Source of the DNA: Patellaria atrata CBS 101060
Taxonomy: Eukaryota; Ascomycota; Dothideomycetes; Patellariales; Patellariaceae
DNA length: 64,000 bases
Direction of reading: 5' to 3'
NCBI GenBank assembly: GCA_010093705.1
Contig: MU006097.1
Coordinates: 796,298 to 860,297 of the forward strand
Shown: positions 47,864-60,400 of the stretch, in pieces
Layout: each line of letters starts with the position of its first letter
Numbering within the stretch: position 1 is the stretch's first letter
Translations under genes and position numbers: made by a program
Notes under the pieces: generated by a model
What the model was told of the DNA's origin: nothing
The model's database searches: none
Seen by the model: only the letters and a program-made list of their open reading frames with translations

Positions 47864-49363
47864 CTACCAACACCAAAATCTCCTATCCTCACTGAACCCG
47901 AGGCCACGGAAGAAACTCACAGGTACAGGCTCGAACATCCACATACCACCACTCGTCAAATCGTCCGCAAAGAGGCCAGCGAATGCCCAAAGCCAGAGAA
48001 TGGTGAAAAAGAAGTTCGAAATTTGACGGACGTGTAACTGGTAGCGCCCTAATGAGAAAAAGAGTTGTGAAGAGCAGAAAAGATAGGAACAGGTGCTCTG
48101 AATGGCCATACCGAAAGGCTGAAGTGCGAAAAATAGAAAGGATACCGAAGGCCTGGAAGATCCTAGCAAGGTATAACTTCCACAGGCGTGCAAAACTCCA
48201 CTGAGAAGGAAAACGACTACTACTCGTATAGCTGCTTCCGCGCTAGATTGGTTATGACGATCAGTCTCCTTAACTTTATCCTGACGGCTATTTGAGTTCA
48301 CATGGACATTTCTAAGCAACCCTTGCGCTATAGCATCCCCGATGCTTACAAAATGCATCCTTAACATTTGATGCCATGTGTCTCCCCAGAAGCCACGTAG
48401 CCCTTTGCGCAGAATAGCATGGGGGCTCCCCCAAATTGGCGGGAATGTTGCAGGTGAGGCGTTTAGTCCAAGAATATTAGGGCCCAAAATGTTGACTTGC
48501 AATAGAACCGTAGTCGAGTATTCCAAATCGATAGCACTGTACCCTCCTAGTGTCGCGAGGAGCATGCGATAGGTGTATAACCCTAAGGGGGACGCTATAT
48601 ATCGCGCTATATGCGGTGGTGGCGTCCGAATAGGATAATGCGTGAAATAAAGGTCTGCGATCATAAGAGATTTTACCGCGTCGAGGACAATATAACCTAT
48701 CAGAAAGCGGGATAAATTGCGGAATAACGTTGTCGTCTGGCCCAAGGAGACGTTGGACAGAAGTAGAGGGTGTGAGGACGGGGGTGGACTCTTCCAAGAC
48801 CAGTGAACTCCTCGAAAGCAGGTTATCAGATCGAATACCCAGGCTAACCTGCGCAAAGTCTCTCGGGGCATGGGTTCCCATTCAAGGCCAGGTCTGTTCT
48901 GCATGTTGTGGTATCTTTTACCGGCTTGTTTCGAGCGTATATGCTCCTTTGCTTCATTCCCATCAGCGAGCTGTTTCTGATTGATTTGTCCGTTTGTACT
49001 GTTCATCCTTTGTTGCGGCCGCAGTATTAGCCTTTTAAATGATCTAGGATCGTGTAAAAGTAGAAAGTTAACGGCCATTACGGTGCACAGGACAGAATTC
49101 AAACCAGTCCCTATACTACCAGTGACACCAGGGGCGCGGACAAATAAGAGATTCCAAATCGAAGAGAACGCAATGGCTATGAAGACTATCCAGCGACCTC
49201 TTTGGAACGAGGATTCTGATACTGATTGACATACCATCAACCAGCCAATGAGTAGTATAATATTTAAGGAACTCAGGGGAAAGGAAGGAGGTGTAAAGTT
49301 TCCGGCTTGCAGGGCCGACAAATAGTCATTTTGTACCCTTTGCTCTGCTGTGACGTAGGACAT
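47864..49363 (-). CDS. Wax-synthase-like membrane-bound acyltransferase
   Basis: An intronless frame of 499 codons. It has about eight hydrophobic segments and the wax-synthase/Tri7-like signature: GFWGDTWHQ at residues 324-332 and a downstream His in FLLSGVLHACGSY (about 392). Fungal members of this family acetylate hydroxyl groups of terpenoid or polyketide products. A disordered basic insert lies at about 115-160. There is no biosynthetic gene cluster around it in this window, so the substrate is open. It may lie next to a relic of other accessory genes: the decayed membrane-protein gene is 177 bp away, convergent, and F-box genes follow on the other side. Confidence 0.8.
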   Translation of the reverse strand: MSYVTAEQRVQNDYLSALQAGNFTPPSFPLSSLNIILLIGWLMVCQSVSESSFQRGRWIVFIAIAFSSIWNLLFVRAPGVTGSIGTGLNSVLCTVMAVNFLLLHDPRSFKRLILRPQQRMNSTNGQINQKQLADGNEAKEHIRSKQAGKRYHNMQNRPGLEWEPMPRETLRRLAWVFDLITCFRGVHWSWKSPPPSSHPLLLSNVSLGQTTTLFRNLSRFLIGYIVLDAVKSLMIADLYFTHYPIRTPPPHIARYIASPLGLYTYRMLLATLGGYSAIDLEYSTTVLLQVNILGPNILGLNASPATFPPIWGSPHAILRKGLRGFWGDTWHQMLRMHFVSIGDAIAQGLLRNVHVNSNSRQDKVKETDRHNQSSAEAAIRVVVVFLLSGVLHACGSYTLLGSSRPSVSFLFFALQPFGMAIQSTCSYLFCSSQLFFSLGRYQLHVRQISNFFFTILWLWAFAGLFADDLTSGGMWMFEPVPVSFFRGLGFSEDRRFWCW

Positions 49364-49612
49364 GTTAGATTTGCTATCTTGTCACTATGAGTTCTATTTT
49401 ATTAAAGAAAAGCTTTTATAACTCTTGAAGTTGGAAGTAAGTTTAGGATTGTTAGGGGGCCTGACGGGAGCTGAGGTTGTTGGTCTGTGCATTATGGTTA
49501 TGCTCTGCTGCTCTGTGCGCTGGTTCTACTAGACGACCCGTTAGCTCATTGATTCTTTCCTCCTCTCAACCTTCTCTCACCGTCTCACTCTACTTCATTA
49601 ATCATCTTCATC

Positions 49613-51229
49613 ATGATTATGGATGGGCTACCTATTGAGCTTATAGAACTCATTATTAATGAGCTCTCGGTTGATGATTGGAGACATTTACGCCTAGTAA
49701 ACAAGACACTAGCTGGATTGGCCACCAGAAGGCTTTTTGAAGACTTTCATATGGGACTCTTCGACAACGGAGTTAGGAATCTTTATAATATCGGACATCA
49801 TCCAGAGCTGCGTAATTACGTCAAATCCTTTTCTTTTTATAATGACTTGTTACCCAAGTATATATCCCGTGATGAGTGGGAAGCACACATCGACCTTCGA
49901 ATACCATTTTCCAAGTATTATTGCGGACCCTCGTTGGAACCACGATTAGGAGAGTGTGGTCCGGCGCAAGATATAACAAAACATCTCGGCTATGCTAATT
50001 TTCGTGCGGATGCCCGCGAAGAATATGAGAAACTTCTTCGACATGAGCTCACTGAGTCTGAGCTAGAACAAGGTTGGCGACAGTTTTCCAAGTACCGCTC
50101 TGAACAAGAGCATTGGTTTGATGGAGATAATGCTATGAACTTTATCGTCGGATTATCGAAACTCAATAATCTGCGACACGCCGCGATAAAAATGAGTTCC
50201 GGTATGATTAGGCATAGTTACGTGCCAGTTTGGTCACGGCTCGCCAAGGAGATTTACCAGGAACCGGTGAACTTCAGAAGAAGCAGACGTGCTCAAGTCG
50301 ACACTGGTCCCTGGTCATTAATGAGAGTACAAAATCTCTCCATCTTACTAGAAGCTATTTCCCAAAGAGCGTTGGGGTCCGGCGTACAACACGTTGAAGC
50401 CCTAAGATTCAGCACAGTTGGCGATACTTTCTGGATGAGATTATGGGATGTAGAGCATCACTCGAATACACCGGGCCATACCGAAAAGGTATGCCTCTGG
50501 AATTACTCAAATAACCTCAAATGGTCCGACGCATTTTCCCACTTGACATCTCTGTTTGTCGTCGTTGAGTACTGTGAGGGTAATGATGTGGAGACAACGG
50601 CTAAGGCACTAACGTTATGTCTGAAATCGGCATCCCACCTCCAAAAGTTGAGATTACGCTGGTATCACGAGGACTACGTAGGTCGCTATGCGGACCAACC
50701 CAATCATGACATCCTCGTCTATGTGGAAGACTTTTTATGGCCGAAGCTTCGAAAACTTGAATTGGAAGCAATGGCAACTGATGGTAGGAGATTGTTCGCC
50801 TTTCTTAGCCGGCACTCCAAGAGTCTGCGAAGTCTAAGCTTTGTTGACGTCGAACTCTGTGAGGGTACAGGAACATGGGAAAATATAATTAGGAGGATGC
50901 CTTTAAGATTCACCCTGGATGACATATTGTTGGAATATCTATGGGACGACACATGTAAAGAGTTGGAGGAAGGTGGCCGTTTCTTTGAAGGTTTGGAGGG
51001 AATAGGGTACTACGAGGAAATGGAGGAGTATTGCCTTCATGGCGGAAACTTTCCTATCTTCAATCCGCAGCAATGGTATAGTTTGACTGTGCTGTACAAT
51101 CTCTTTTTGCAGAGACTGACTCTATGTTCAGGTTGGAGCACCGGAAGGAAACAGCAGTACAGCAGAGCTATTGAGAAATCCCCTCCTATCGGTACCAGCA
51201 TACGGTCCGATCTTCGAACTTCTAAGTGA
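49613..51229 (+). CDS. F-box-like protein 1
   Basis: An intronless frame of 538 codons. The N-terminus has an F-box: LPIELIELIINELSVDDWRH, then LRLVNKTLAGLATRRLF, which would bind Skp1 in an SCF ubiquitin ligase. The rest has leucine-rich patches (HLQKLRLRWYHED, LRKLELEAMATDGRR, SLRSLSFVDVEL) like the degenerate leucine-rich repeats of fungal F-box families that expand in filamentous ascomycetes. The target is unknown. The ATG sits in CATCATGATTATGG, so a second Met three codons in is possible. The spacer to the divergent acyltransferase gene is 249 bp. Confidence 0.85.
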   Translation: MIMDGLPIELIELIINELSVDDWRHLRLVNKTLAGLATRRLFEDFHMGLFDNGVRNLYNIGHHPELRNYVKSFSFYNDLLPKYISRDEWEAHIDLRIPFSKYYCGPSLEPRLGECGPAQDITKHLGYANFRADAREEYEKLLRHELTESELEQGWRQFSKYRSEQEHWFDGDNAMNFIVGLSKLNNLRHAAIKMSSGMIRHSYVPVWSRLAKEIYQEPVNFRRSRRAQVDTGPWSLMRVQNLSILLEAISQRALGSGVQHVEALRFSTVGDTFWMRLWDVEHHSNTPGHTEKVCLWNYSNNLKWSDAFSHLTSLFVVVEYCEGNDVETTAKALTLCLKSASHLQKLRLRWYHEDYVGRYADQPNHDILVYVEDFLWPKLRKLELEAMATDGRRLFAFLSRHSKSLRSLSFVDVELCEGTGTWENIIRRMPLRFTLDDILLEYLWDDTCKELEEGGRFFEGLEGIGYYEEMEEYCLHGGNFPIFNPQQWYSLTVLYNLFLQRLTLCSGWSTGRKQQYSRAIEKSPPIGTSIRSDLRTSK

Positions 51230-52479
51230 ATGACACCTCTTTATTCTGGCTCTGCAAACGGAAGTCAGATGTAAATCCATATGAATCCACTATTTTAGCC
51301 AAATCCGAATGAGTACGGGAAATGCCCTGGTTGCTCAACCAGATTAACCCACTTAAACGCTTTACATATCCAATAAACAAACTAGACGAGCAGTGAACAC
51401 ACATATAGCTGTACTAGATACATCCCGGTACGGTCTTCCGCATAGTTCTCTATCAACGGTTACGGAGCAGCCCGAAAGCTCTCGCTTGCTGCTCCTTTTG
51501 GCTGCTCCTGCTAGCACTAGTGATGCAAGCGTAAATTGCAGGGCGACCATTCAGGGTTCTCGGACATGGCGTCTTATTTCGGTGTATCTTATAACGGGCC
51601 AGATCTCTTGACTGACATTTCAATTCTGCGGGGCATAATACATTACGTCTTAGAAGAGAAATAGCCAAGCGACTTTGCGGCTCTGCTACATAGCATGTGA
51701 AATACGAGGAAATTAAAGTGCATATGGGAGGGCATCGAGTTCGGTTGTACAGTACTGAAAGTGTGCAGCACGGCAGGCCTGCTCCAGCAGATACTACGTA
51801 AAGTAGCTAGCTCGACTTTCTAGCCCTAATCGGCTAGTCTACGATAATCATCATTATTGGGTTTATAGTTCCAGCAAGAGCCTCTTCCCTTCAGAGCTTC
51901 AGCCTTCCCATAGAATTCCAGAGAGCTTTGTGTATCGAAACCGTTGACCAACCATTCTACGCCACCTTTCTCTAACCTTGCCTTCTTTCTCATCCGTGAT
52001 ACAGCTTGGCCGGATTGGGGTGTCGTGATTATGATCACTGGGGCTGAGCAAGAATGACAAGGCGGGTTGAGCCTCAACGTAGGCGTAAGAAAATCCCACC
52101 ATCTCACTCAGCCCTTGTTTTTTCCAAACGGTGTTACCATCACACCCTCCGCACTTGGAACTACTGGATGAAAAGGATTTTTTGAACCTCCGCTGCCGAT
52201 CAGAAAAGAGCCGCATCCCGTCGACTGCTATGAAGTGGCCGAGTAGATAAGAGCTATCAGTTTTGCACCATGTATCGAACAAGACTGGCCAAGTAGCGAA
52301 GAATTTTCAAGTGAAGTGATGAATGTCGGAACGCACTTTTCATTAAAAAAAACGACATCACACTAACACGTCAATTTGGAACCGGATCACCTCTTTTTTG
52401 TTCTACAGCACTGTCGTCAGCAATGGCGCCTTACCCATAAAGTACAGAGTTATAATACCTCTCATGTATTCCAGGGTGT
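51230..52479. other. Intergenic region, 1.25 kb, with unassigned minus-strand frames
   Basis: Lies between two plus-strand F-box genes. Two overlapping minus-strand frames (51826-52107 and 51899-52282) contain a polar Cys-bearing stretch (KCGGCDGNTVW) but no family I know, and I could not splice them into a convincing gene. Otherwise nothing seen. Confidence 0.4.
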
Positions 52480-55133
52480 ATGCATCCAAATCCTATGTCT
52501 CGCCGCCTCGACCATCTACCGTTCGATGTCCTATTCTTGGTGTTATCATATCTTAATATCGAGGACAGTTTTCACCTCGGTCAGACCTGCAAGTACCTGA
52601 GTTCAATACTACAGGAGGGAAAGACGTGCCGCAGATTAGTTGAAGTATGGCTACGTATATCATATCCCTTTCCCCGTCGTGGCATTCCTCGTCTACTGTA
52701 CGCTTGCAATCGAAAATAGACCACAACTTCTAGTGTCCGCGGAATCCGGAGAAGTACGACTAAGTCTGGCCGTATGTACGACTTTGATCGTATAGAAACG
52801 GAGGTCGTTGACATCGAAAGGTTAAGGGTCCGCCAGCGTGCGTTCAACAAGCGTACAGGGACTGAGGAATATCATCCGCGAAGGGGGGAGCATGATTAGA
52901 GTAAATGCTGATATATTTCCAGACACGTGCCAAATTTAGTTACGAACATCAGCTTGCTAACGATGGCCAACTCAATTATCCTGAAGCGGCACGGAGAATC
53001 TTTGATAGACGAAGGGCGTTCGCTACAGCCAATCCCTTTTCTGCTTTTGTTGTTGGTTATGGGACATCCTTTATTTATCACGATGGCACACTGTGCTATT
53101 TCGACGGTTACACCATACATGTTCAAGATATGCGTGGATGTTCCAAGATATCCAAGTGCTTCAACATCCGGGACATGCTACAGGCCAGTTTTCATACTAT
53201 AGGACATAACGTCCGTTTAGGACTACTCCATTATAATGAAGGAATACTTACGCTGTTAGCTAAAAGGAGTGAGAGACAAGGGGACAACTGGCTTATAGCA
53301 GTTGATACAGATAGCTCCTCTGAAGATGCCCCGAAGATCCTCGCGATTCAACCTTTGCGGTCTACTTATAAGCTGGTGGTCCGGAATTCAAAGCATTACC
53401 TGTATTATGGAACCTTTACAGGTACGGGAAATGCTGGTCATTCTGAATGGATATTTCAGTTGGTGTCCCTTTTCAATGATAACGCTCAATATCAGCCATT
53501 ACAGCTTCAGAATGTGCTCGGATCTGACGTCGGGAGCACCGTGGCGTTCGAAGTTCATCAGGGATACTTCTACGCAGTTTCGAATGAGACTCATTTCAGA
53601 GGGGAAGGTGGCAATTGGATTAATTTCTACCACTGTATACGTTTTCCAGTAGATAACCCTACCGATGGTGCACTTGAAGTGAACGATCGTGTATATAGGA
53701 GAAAACATACGGACGGGACTATCCACGACTGGTGGACCGACTTGGCTTTAAAGACCGACGAACACACCGGCGAGCTACTGATTGTGGAACATCGTCGAGA
53801 GTGGTTGATACCGCACGTTAGCGAGAAGAAAAGAACTTTCTACCAGCAACGTATGACTTTCGCCTCGGATGTTCATGAAGAACACACTGATTCTGGACCA
53901 CCATCCCACGATACCCCGTTAGAGGTGCCAGTGGAATTATCTCCATGCTCTGACCTTGCGGAATTCGAAAGAGAACAGTACATGAACTATGACTTATCAA
54001 ATAAGCCACTGAAATCCCATCCGGAATATGGCTTCTCGGATGATCCGCCGCACTTTGGGACTTCAAACAAGTTCCGAACGTATAATTTGTCCTGTAGTAC
54101 CTTTTTAGATATAATCCAAGATACCAGACAGTACAGTTCAATCGACCCAACAGGGATCACGGTCAAATGTCTACGGTTAAGAGTAGGTTCAAGGAGCCGA
54201 GCGCCACTCGCATCTCAAAAGCTCCCTGCAGAAGTCGTACCATCCTCTGCGTCAAAGGGAAAAGAGAAAGCAAAAATGCCCCGGTATATGGATTGTGGCA
54301 GATATCGTTATTCAAGAATCACACTTTGGCCCCCTGAACATCGTACTCAACTCCCTAGCATCTTCACATACACCTCCAAACTTGAACCTGATCATCTTTC
54401 TGGCACAAAGGACCGATGGGTCATAGGCTGGTCAACTCTAGACCACTCATTGAAAGCTTTGGACGAGATGGATATCAAAGCCGCAGCAGACGAACGCTTG
54501 GTCGTAATCATGCCCCACCCTAAACTTGACGATGATCAGTCTAAAGACTTCGCCGGCAATCCCATCATCGTCGTCAGTTTCGATCCTGGGATCAAAGCGG
54601 AAGACTTCCAACCTGTTCGTAGATCCGGCCTTCCAAGGCTTCTAGCATGGGCACCAGATTCATCTCGATTACAAGACAGAAAAAGCATACCTGGATCATC
54701 TAGAGAAAAAGAGGATAATAATATGAAGGGAATACAACTAGCCACCCCTAATGCACTTCCCATATCCCGAACTGTACCAGTTAGGGGCAGCAACACTATT
54801 GCCCCTCAGCTAGACCGCGACGAGAACGATGATGGGATGTCAGACTCCGTATCGCTTGGCTCAGTAGGTGACCTAGATTTCGGAGACGGTTGGGATATGG
54901 AAAATGATGAAATAGAAGAAACCGAACCCCCGTCATTCCACGACTTGGACACCACGGTGCCGACTCCTAATCAGGGGGAAGAGGTTGTAGTACCAGGGCC
55001 TAGTACGGCATCAAATTTTACCAGACGTGTAGATGAACATGACGATGAAGATGAGGGAAGGGGTAGCGGTGATGTTCCGATTCCAACTGGTACACCGTTT
55101 GACCTTTGGTTACATAGAAATAGGCATACATAG
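52480..55133 (+). CDS. F-box-like protein 2
   Basis: Exon 1 (52480-52644) codes for an F-box, LDHLPFDVLFLVLSYLNIED then FHLGQTCKYLSSIL. The main exon (52923-55133) codes for about 737 residues starting TRAKFSYEHQLANDG. The regions join in phase with GT..AG ends, giving about 792 residues, but the intron would be 278 bp, several times longer than the neighbours. The body reads like the beta-rich substrate region of large fungal F-box proteins, with GYGTSFIYHDGTLCYFDGY early and an acidic disordered tail (DENDDGMSDSV, DEHDDEDEGRG). Alternatively the main exon starts independently at ATG 52905. Start could also be Met at 52495. The target is unknown. Confidence 0.75.
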
Positions 55134-55750
55134 CTGAAGAAGCTTATCGGGGTCTGGGTTGTAGTGGTTTTAGTCTGGACTTCAAATTGATCCCAGATAC
55201 GGATTCATAAGTATAAGGTACTACGGTTGTATGCCAGCTTCCTGTAATACAAGAGGATAATCGTAGCATGATGGTGGATTCCTAGGGGTGTTACCAAAGA
55301 GTGATAAGGTGCAAGGGGAGTAAGGGTATTGAAGGCAATAAAATGAATATGTTGTTGATCAATCAAATAGAATTCGTTGGTATCTTCACGCCCCTGTCCT
55401 TTGCTGATGCTATGATAATACAGTGTTACTCTACGCCAGACTGGTGAGGCTTGATAATTGAGGCTGAGTGAGATCTTAATCGTCCTCCACTTCATCCAGG
55501 TCAACACACTCCGTCTCCATTAATTGCATCTCCCTCTTAACGATTAACTAGTTCTTGAAGCTTGGTGACTATCCTCGACCATAATATGCTTTTTGGCGAC
55601 AACTGATGAAATTTTGAAGGTTTCCGAAATCCCCGAAAGCCAGTCTCCCGCCGACGTCCGCAGCGGACTAACGTCATCTCCTCAATTTTATTCACATCGC
55701 TCAACTTTCCATTTCTCCACCGCAACAAACTAAATTCCAGATCGCGCGTC
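55134..55750. other. Spacer before the syntaxin gene
   Basis: 617 bp between the F-box gene and the syntaxin start. Frames on the minus strand (55205-55507, 55537-55752) have no motif. The last 150 bp form the syntaxin leader. Confidence 0.45.
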
Positions 55751-56941
55751 ATGTCTTACGGCAATTATCAACAGTATGGAGGAAACCCGTACGGCGAGAG
55801 TGGCGAGAATGGTTACGGCGCGTCGAATCCGTACGGTGGAAGCTACACCACTGTAAGCGCGCTTTCTGACGCTCAATAGCTCCCAAATTATCTATCAATT
55901 GCTAAAACAACACTCCGTTTACAGTCGAACCAAAATATCGCGGCTCCTCAATTGACCCACGAGACATCCAACTACTCCCAACCATCACAGTACTCCGAAG
56001 CCACACCTATGCCGACCCAACAACAATATCAACAACAGCAGCAACAACCATCTCCACTCCAGCAACAACAGTATCCCCAATCCCAACCCACGATCCTCAG
56101 CAACCAAGACTTCCTCGCCCGCATCAATGCCACCAAATCCGACATCCAGCGCCTCACATCCCAAATCGCGGAAATCGGGACCCTCCACCAGCGCGCCCTC
56201 TCCGCGACCGACAGCGGCAGCTCCGCAGCGCTCGAGCACCAAGTCACGCAAACGCAGATCCTTAACACGCGCATCAAAGACCAGATCAAGGCGCTCGAGA
56301 CCGACGCCGCGCGCTCCGGGCGCAACGTCACCAAGGACTCCCAGGTGCGCACCCTGAAGCAGACCTTCAAGGCGCAGCTCGAGGACTTCCAGCGCGAGGA
56401 GTCGGAGTATAGGAAACGCTACCAGGAGCAGATCGCACGGCAGTACCGGATCGTGAACCCGGAGGCGAGCGAGGACGAGGTCGCCGAAGCAGCGAGGGCG
56501 GATTGGGGCGACGAGGGCGTTTTCCAGACCGCCGTAAGCCTTACCCTTAACCCCCTTCCTCTTCCCTTCCGATTCTAAGACATAACGCTAACCCCCGTCA
56601 AGCTCAAATCCAACCGCACAGGCCACGCGACATCCGTCCTCGGCGCCGTCCGCGCCCGCCACAACGACATCCAGAAGATCGAGCAGACGCTGCTCGAGCT
56701 CTCGCAGCTCTTCGCCGAGCTCGCCGAGGCTGTCGTCGTGCAGGAGGAGCAGATCGTCCAGACGGAAGAGCAGACCCACCAGGTCATCGATGACACCGAG
56801 CAGGGGAACAAGCAGCTCGATCAGGGTATTAAGAGCGCGCGACGAGCGCGGAAGATGAAGTGGTGGCTTTTGATCGTTTGCGTGCTTATTGTTGCTATTA
56901 TTGCGTTGGCGCTGGGGTTGTATTTTGGGTTGAAGAAGTAG
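55751..56941 (+). CDS. SSO1: Plasma-membrane syntaxin (Sso1/Sso2-type Qa-SNARE)
   Basis: Three exons (55751-55852, 55925-56533, 56603-56941) close to 349 residues. A Gly/Tyr/Asn-rich start and a Gln-rich tract (about 65-84) precede the Habc three-helix domain (NQDFLARINATKSDIQRLTS onward). The SNARE motif follows in exon 3 (VRARHNDIQKIEQTLLELSQ), with the zero-layer Gln in AEAVVVQEEQI, then the C-terminal anchor WWLLIVCVLIVAIIALALGL. It pairs with Sec9 and a v-SNARE to fuse secretory vesicles at the plasma membrane. The Gln-rich leader is longer than in yeast Sso1. Confidence 0.93.
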
Positions 56942-57425
56942 GGGTGGTGGGGATGGATGGGGAGGGAGGGTTTGGTATCGTACGAAGCAAGGGCTGGACA
57001 GAAGATACTGATGCTACGGGGGAGGATGTAATGGTTTGAATGAAGGCGCGGATGGTCTTGCAATGAAAAGAGCGCAGTATCAAGGTGGATAGGTAAAGCG
57101 AAGCGGTAAATAAAATAATGTTTGTTTTCTTCTTCTTCTTCTTCTTCCGCGTACATGCTGTAGAGGTATTTTAATCAGTTAAAACTTTCACGTCTGTGGG
57201 TTGGGATACTCTTCACTTTGTAACTCTGCTTCGCTTCCTCTCTGTTTAGTTCTCATTCGGTTGAAAAGTATATCGGTGTGCTGTAAGCGGACGATAAGAA
57301 TCGATTAAAACAAAGCAGCATCATGTAACAAGAACCGTTTCCATTTTGTACTCAGATATCTATCCTACAATAACCAATCTCAACATCCCAACGCCTGGCT
57401 TACCCAACAAACCCAGCAAGAAAAC
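56942..57425. other. Convergent 3' spacer with microsatellite
   Basis: 484 bp between the converging syntaxin and Nup188 genes, containing the TTC microsatellite listed separately. Nothing else seen. Confidence 0.45.
57127..57147. repeat. (TTC)7 microsatellite
   Basis: Seven perfect TTC units in the 3' flank of the syntaxin gene. Confidence 0.9.
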
Positions 57426-60400
57426 CTACGGCGCAAACCCGCCATTACTATTCAGGCACTCCAGCGCAGCGACCAACTCGCCGATAACGCGTTCCTCAAG
57501 CCTACTATCAGCACCGCTCTTCATATCCCTCGGCTTCATCTTCGCCATCTCGACCTCCCGCTCCGAAGAGGGGACGATCCTCTCCCTGAGCCCCTTGCGC
57601 CCTTGCAACCAGCCATCCACGTCCTCCTTGATGGCCGCCTTATCCCAATCCAGGGACGGGATGTCCGTGGTGATGATGCCCGCGCCCGCGCCACCCTCGC
57701 GGACCTGGTCGATGACGACGGAAAGGAGACTGAGAGAGTGGACCTCAGACGCTAGACCTAACGTGATACCTGTCCTCCCCGTGTCGGAACTCGGCTGCAT
57801 AGCGTGCGGCTTGCTGAATGCGGTGGCGGCGCGCGCGAGCTGGCTTGGGAACTGGTTGAGGAAGGCGGCGATCTCGGCGGCGATGGTGGCGCCTACCGCA
57901 TCGAGAAGATTCAGACAGAGAGGTAGCAAGCCACGCGTCCAGATCGAGTATACCCTCGTCGGCTCATCGAAGGGACCCATCCCTTTGGGTCTGCGGAAGT
58001 AATTGATTATGGTCGCGCTGCTGAGCTGAGACAGGATGCCCTCGACGGCTAGGCTTTCCGCTACGGGACGTACGCTTGAGAGCTCGAGCAGGAAGAGGAT
58101 GCTGAGTTCGCCGTATATGGGATCGCGGTCGATGGCGAGCTCGTGGGACCAAGAGAAGAGGCTTGCGGCGTACCGACTGACGTTGTAATTTGCGAGTTGC
58201 AGCGAGATTTGGGAGTGGAGAGTATTGATGTGTGGGATGCGGAGGATTGTCTGGAAGAGGGCTGTGAGGAGTACGAAATCATCTGCAGAACAGCTTTGAG
58301 GGTTATCGTGGAGCTGGTTTGATAATGCTCTGAAGCCCTGTGCGATGACCTTTGATAGTATTTCCATGATTTCGGATGCTCTTTCAGGTCGCCTGTCTCT
58401 TGATTTTAAGCCTTGAGAAGTAGGAGCCGCGGTCTGGGAGGGAATATGAGGATGAAGAGAGAGGAAGAGAATCCTAATGAGTGAACGATAGTAATGTGCA
58501 TCTTCGCCTGTGAACGCAGTCTCGAAATCTACGCCGGACTCCCGAATTGCCTCCCAAGTGACGTCGAACAAGGCTTTAACTTCTGGATCACTAGATTTGG
58601 TGTCGACCAACCTTTGCGTGATAGTAAAGGCTAGATCGATACGTGTCTTTATGAGCCTTTGGAAGACTGGTTGAGGTACTCTAGACAAGGAATTGGCTCG
58701 TAGACAATCCCCAGCGACATGAGCCAGCACTCTTGACAGACGTTGGTCTTCCTTCATCAGATAGCTCAGCTCCGTGGCTAAGAGTTTCCAGCTGTTCACC
58801 AAGCTGACCTGGGCGTCGACAAGTGACAGATTAACATTTGCTCGAGCAAATTCGTTCACAAATCCGTCTTGCTTCTTCCCTACCCATGCTTGATCAAACC
58901 TGAGGACGGTCGACGCAAAAGTGAGGTCGTAAAAGAAGTTGGCCCCGAATTTAGACCTTGTGATTAGTGTGCGTTTGAAACTCGATATTTTACAGCCATT
59001 AAATTTCTTCTCGACGTTGCTTTTCAATTGGGTATGCAAGGAGCTGTTATAGTCTGGGACTCGCACACCGTTGTTCTTGAAATAAGCCACGGTGCTACCC
59101 AAATCTTTCAACATGGAGACGTCTCCACCGCGCCGTGCACTATGAAGATACATGGCGAGAATCTCCGAGATACACGAAGCGACCTTTAATTGGCGACATG
59201 TCGTTATAGTTCGTGAAAAGTCGACTTCTTTCCAGTCTGGTGCTGGTAGACTTGCTACAAAATCCGCTAGACGCTTCAACACATGAGGATGAGAACTTAA
59301 GTCATTCGTTGCCCATGGCCAATGATTCTGAGCTGTGATTACAAAGTCCAATATTGCTAGAGTCCGGTCTGTATCTAGGGACGCAATCTCCGATAGTTCA
59401 TCTAGTGCAAGCTTAAGAACGGGTTTCGCGCCTGATGCAGCCGATGACGGGTCCTTCTTTCTAAGGGACTCTCTCGCAGTTTGACCAGTCAACAAGTAGA
59501 TAGCAAACCACTGTTGACGGTTGCCGACAACTGCGGATAGAAGATTCCACACGCTGAGCTCGGTTGCTTTGTCGTACTCAGGACCGGTCAGACCGGACAA
59601 TAGGCTCAGAAAACATTTCGCTGTTTCAGGCCCCATGTGGCCCAGTAATGAAGGCGGCTCGTCAGCCCCTAAAGCTGCATTTCGAACCAAGGTCTCAAGT
59701 AAGACACAGGTAGGTGCTCTAAGCGATACTCTACCAGCAAAGATGCGTGCTAAAACCGGAGAAGCGTTGAATAGCTGTTTTTGAAGATGAGATCTCTGTT
59801 GCCCTAACAGAATACTAACACGGAGTATAGTTGTTAAGAAGGATAAAGAGGTATGTGTTTGGTCAACATAAGCTTGCACTAACCCCTGGAACAGGGTGGA
59901 AGTGGGCTCATCAGCGGTCGCCATGAGTGTTTCTATAATCGGATTGATTGGGAGGTTGTTAGTTGAAGGTGAAAGGAATATTGCGACGAGATATTCCGCT
60001 GACGGTGCGAGGATTGCGGTGAGTTTCTGATGTATATTTTTATTATCGTCAAAGCCATATACGTATTCGAGGATCTCCGTGAAAGCAGTCATAATACTGG
60101 TATTGATCGTTAGTTTTTGCTCCTCAATACTGAATCTCCAATTCGGTAAACCCTCAAAAACCCCTATCATGGTCTTGGTGAAAGATACGAGGATTCTCCC
60201 CATAGACTTTTCTGAGGAACCACTTGAGGAAACCAACACGGATTCGAATCTAGTTAAGGCTTTACTGGTGGACTTCCGTGAAACCCCATAGGTAACAACA
60301 TCAAAGATTAGAGCCTCGAACATATGGATACATCCAATGAGGAAATCGTATCGCCCGACAACTATCTCTGAGGATCCAACAACAATGGCAAGTGTCCCTC

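Noticed and set aside
51826-52282. Two overlapping minus-strand frames with Cys-rich stretches
   Set aside because: They look mildly gene-like but share no motif and do not join through plausible splice sites.
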